Below are positions 6,172 to 6,869 of a stretch of DNA of 6,869 nucleotides, one piece after another. A program made the translations under genes and the position numbers. The notes under the pieces were generated by a model. The model searched no databases and was not told the origin of the DNA. It saw only the letters and a list, made by a program, of their open reading frames with translations. Source of the DNA: Clostridium sp. (lineage in GTDB: Bacteria; Bacillota; Clostridia; Clostridiales; Clostridiaceae); assembly GCA_012511315.1 (NCBI GenBank), contig JAAZGI010000500.1:1-6869 (forward strand), read 5' to 3'. Position 1 is the stretch's first letter. Every line of letters starts with the position of its first letter.

Positions 6172-6250
6172 AATCATTCCTTTCTTTTATATTTAATCAC
6201 CTGTAGCTTGAGGGTCAGTGTGTAAAACCCTTTTTATTTATCGATCCCAA

Positions 6251-6300
6251 TTAAAACAGCAAGCTGTGTCCCTGTAAAAAGACATGGCTTGCTGTTTTAA
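6251..6300 (-). terminator. Long-stem intrinsic terminator downstream of the DUF503 gene
   Basis: TTAAAACAGCAAGC (6251-6264) and GCTTGCTGTTTTAA (6287-6300) form a perfect 14-bp stem. In RNA it extends by six more pairs (6265-6270 with 6281-6286, two of them G-U), leaving a 10-nt loop. On the minus strand the GC-rich core is followed by TTTTAATT, which suits termination about 70-120 nt after the DUF503 stop. The near-symmetric A/T ends suggest it could also work in the plus direction. It isolates the DUF503 gene from the downstream fusion gene. Confidence 0.8.
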
Positions 6301-6334
6301 AATTGATTCCTCCATCAATTATCACAAGTGTGAT
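6301..6334. repeat. Two further inverted repeats in the DUF503 3' region
   Basis: AATTGAT (6301-6307) and ATCAATT (6314-6320) form a 7-bp inverted repeat with a 6-base loop. Immediately beyond it, ATCACA (6321-6326) and TGTGAT (6329-6334) form a second one with a 2-base centre. They sit between the DUF503 stop (6371) and the long terminator stem. They could protect the 3' end of the mRNA, or the compact ATCACAAGTGTGAT palindrome could be a protein binding site. Confidence 0.6.
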
Positions 6335-6370
6335 CATAAAGTCTTGTTTTCTCTCTATGATTTAGAAACC

Positions 6371-6658
6371 TCAAACATAAATAATTTCTATATCTTCACG
6401 AACTAGTTCCGCTTCGGAGTGATTATAAATAAAATCACCAATCCGTGCCACTTCTTTTTCTGCCACAATTTTAGAAGAATTTATAACGGCGATGGATACT
6501 TCAATATCTTGAATTGAATCATTTAAACCTGTTTCAGAACACGATGCATTGAATTTATTTCGGACCTTTTGAATAATCGATTTGGTTACTTTTCGCTTTT
6601 CTTTTAAAGAAAAGGCCGTATGAAGCTTTAGTTGAAAAACACCACATGCAATGACCAT
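6371..6658 (-). CDS. ylxP: DUF503 (YlxP-like) small conserved protein
   Basis: 95 aa. A cytoplasmic protein of the DUF503 family (B. subtilis YlxP), whose members often sit in the nusA-infB-rbfA operon and are suspected of a role in translation or ribosome maturation; no enzymatic role is established. The hallmark SLKEKRKVTKSIIQKVRNKFN (17-37, given as two overlapping motifs: SLKEKR, then RNKFN) follows a first strand GVFQLKLH (6-13). A second conserved part, IEVSIAVINSS (52-62), and a C-terminal DIEIIYV complete the ferredoxin-like alpha-beta layout. The ATG at 6658 is chosen because GAGGTG (6670-6665) lies 6 nt upstream and the protein then begins like the family. A TTG at 6691 would add 11 unconserved residues. 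Here it is apart from infB and followed by its own terminator. Confidence 0.9.
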   Translation of the reverse strand: MVIACGVFQLKLHTAFSLKEKRKVTKSIIQKVRNKFNASCSETGLNDSIQDIEVSIAVINSSKIVAEKEVARIGDFIYNHSEAELVREDIEIIYV

Positions 6659-6740
6659 AATCTTCACCTCATTTTCTTCACAACGATCCAATTAGTAGAG
6701 AAGGCTATATGCCTGTCCCTTTAGCAGTTGACTGGTCCGA

Positions 6741-6869
6741 TTAGGAACTAAATTCATTATCCCTTATTGCGTTTGACTCTTGATTAAGCCGCATCTCTTC
6801 TAATCTCAATTGTTCTAATTTATGCTGCTCAAAAATTTCTTTTTTAAACATTGGAGCTGAGTCCTTAAA
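6741..6869 (-). CDS. C-terminal end of an unidentified gene, or a 36-aa small ORF
   Basis: An open minus-strand frame enters from the right edge and stops at TAA 6743-6741. Its 42 residues include APMFKKEIFEQHKLEQLRLE and then EMRLNQESNAIRDNEFSS. The composition is charged, with an amphipathic helix-like EQHKLEQLRLEEMRLNQE stretch and no rare-codon clustering, so it looks coding. It may be the tail of a longer gene upstream of the window. Alternatively, the ATG at 6851, with AAGGA (6866-6862) about 10 nt upstream, would give a complete 36-aa protein. I recognise no family. The stop is about 80 bases before the DUF503 start, so the two may share a transcript. Confidence 0.45.
   Translation of the reverse strand, partial: FKDSAPMFKKEIFEQHKLEQLRLEEMRLNQESNAIRDNEFSS

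Noticed and set aside
6211..6231. AGGGT/ACCCT hairpin followed by TTTT on the plus strand
   Set aside because: The stem is only 5 bp with an 11-nt loop, and there is no plus-strand gene for it to terminate.
6659..6691. TTG-started N-terminal extension of the DUF503 protein (11 residues)
   Set aside because: The extension encodes the SD itself (EENEVK covers GAGGTG), is not part of the family, and the ATG at 6658 has ideal spacing.
6702..6714. AGGC-TATAT-GCCT inverted repeat ahead of the DUF503 gene
   Set aside because: Four-base arms are expected by chance, and there is no matching promoter or second copy nearby.
1..6869. Mobile element, CRISPR array, tRNA/rRNA or defence system
   Set aside because: I saw no transposase or integrase frame, no spaced identical repeats of CRISPR length, no tRNA cloverleaf and no defence domains. 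The tandem arrays found have 12-17-bp units with no spacers.

Overview
The window suggests a low-GC Gram-positive bacterium (Bacillota, most likely Clostridia). The evidence is the AT-rich composition, the gene order mraZ-rsmH-ftsL-ftsI-(murF), and Clostridia-like versions of each protein. I cannot name a genus. Every gene I can support is on the minus strand, so the biological reading order runs from high to low coordinates.

Right end, about 6869 to 6178. The window opens with the last codons of an unidentified gene, or a complete 36-codon small ORF. It is followed by a DUF503 (YlxP-like) gene with a strong Shine-Dalgarno (SD) sequence. Then comes a hairpin-rich spacer that includes a 20-bp stem terminator.

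Middle, about 6171 to 4500. One long membrane-protein gene joins two families that plants and cyanobacteria carry as separate enzymes: a VTE5/dolichol-kinase-like CTP-dependent prenol kinase at the N-terminus and a DUF92 domain (the VTE6 phytyl-phosphate kinase family) at the C-terminus. The domain pair suggests a single protein that phosphorylates a polyprenol twice. A composite 12-13-bp tandem repeat array begins exactly at its stop codon, and a strong intrinsic terminator follows.

Left, about 4500 to 1. A non-coding stretch of roughly 330 bp leads to the mraZ promoter. The promoter is flanked by AAAGTGG boxes at 10-bp spacing, which looks like the autoregulatory MraZ operator. The division and cell wall (dcw) cluster follows: mraZ (regulator), rsmH (16S rRNA m4C1402 methyltransferase), an FtsL-like divisome protein, and an FtsI/PbpB class B transpeptidase without PASTA domains. 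The first 17 codons of a MurF-like ligase run off the left edge. Between ftsL and ftsI lies a hairpin that can fold in two mutually exclusive ways. Between ftsI and murF lie a palindrome with an extended -10 element and three 17-bp tandem repeats. Together these genes supply septal peptidoglycan precursors and synthesis, and the prenol-kinase fusion next door could plausibly feed isoprenoid carrier lipid (inference).

I found no mobile element, CRISPR array, tRNA or rRNA. The most noteworthy items are the kinase fusion, the two-sided MraZ operator and the short tandem arrays placed after stop codons.
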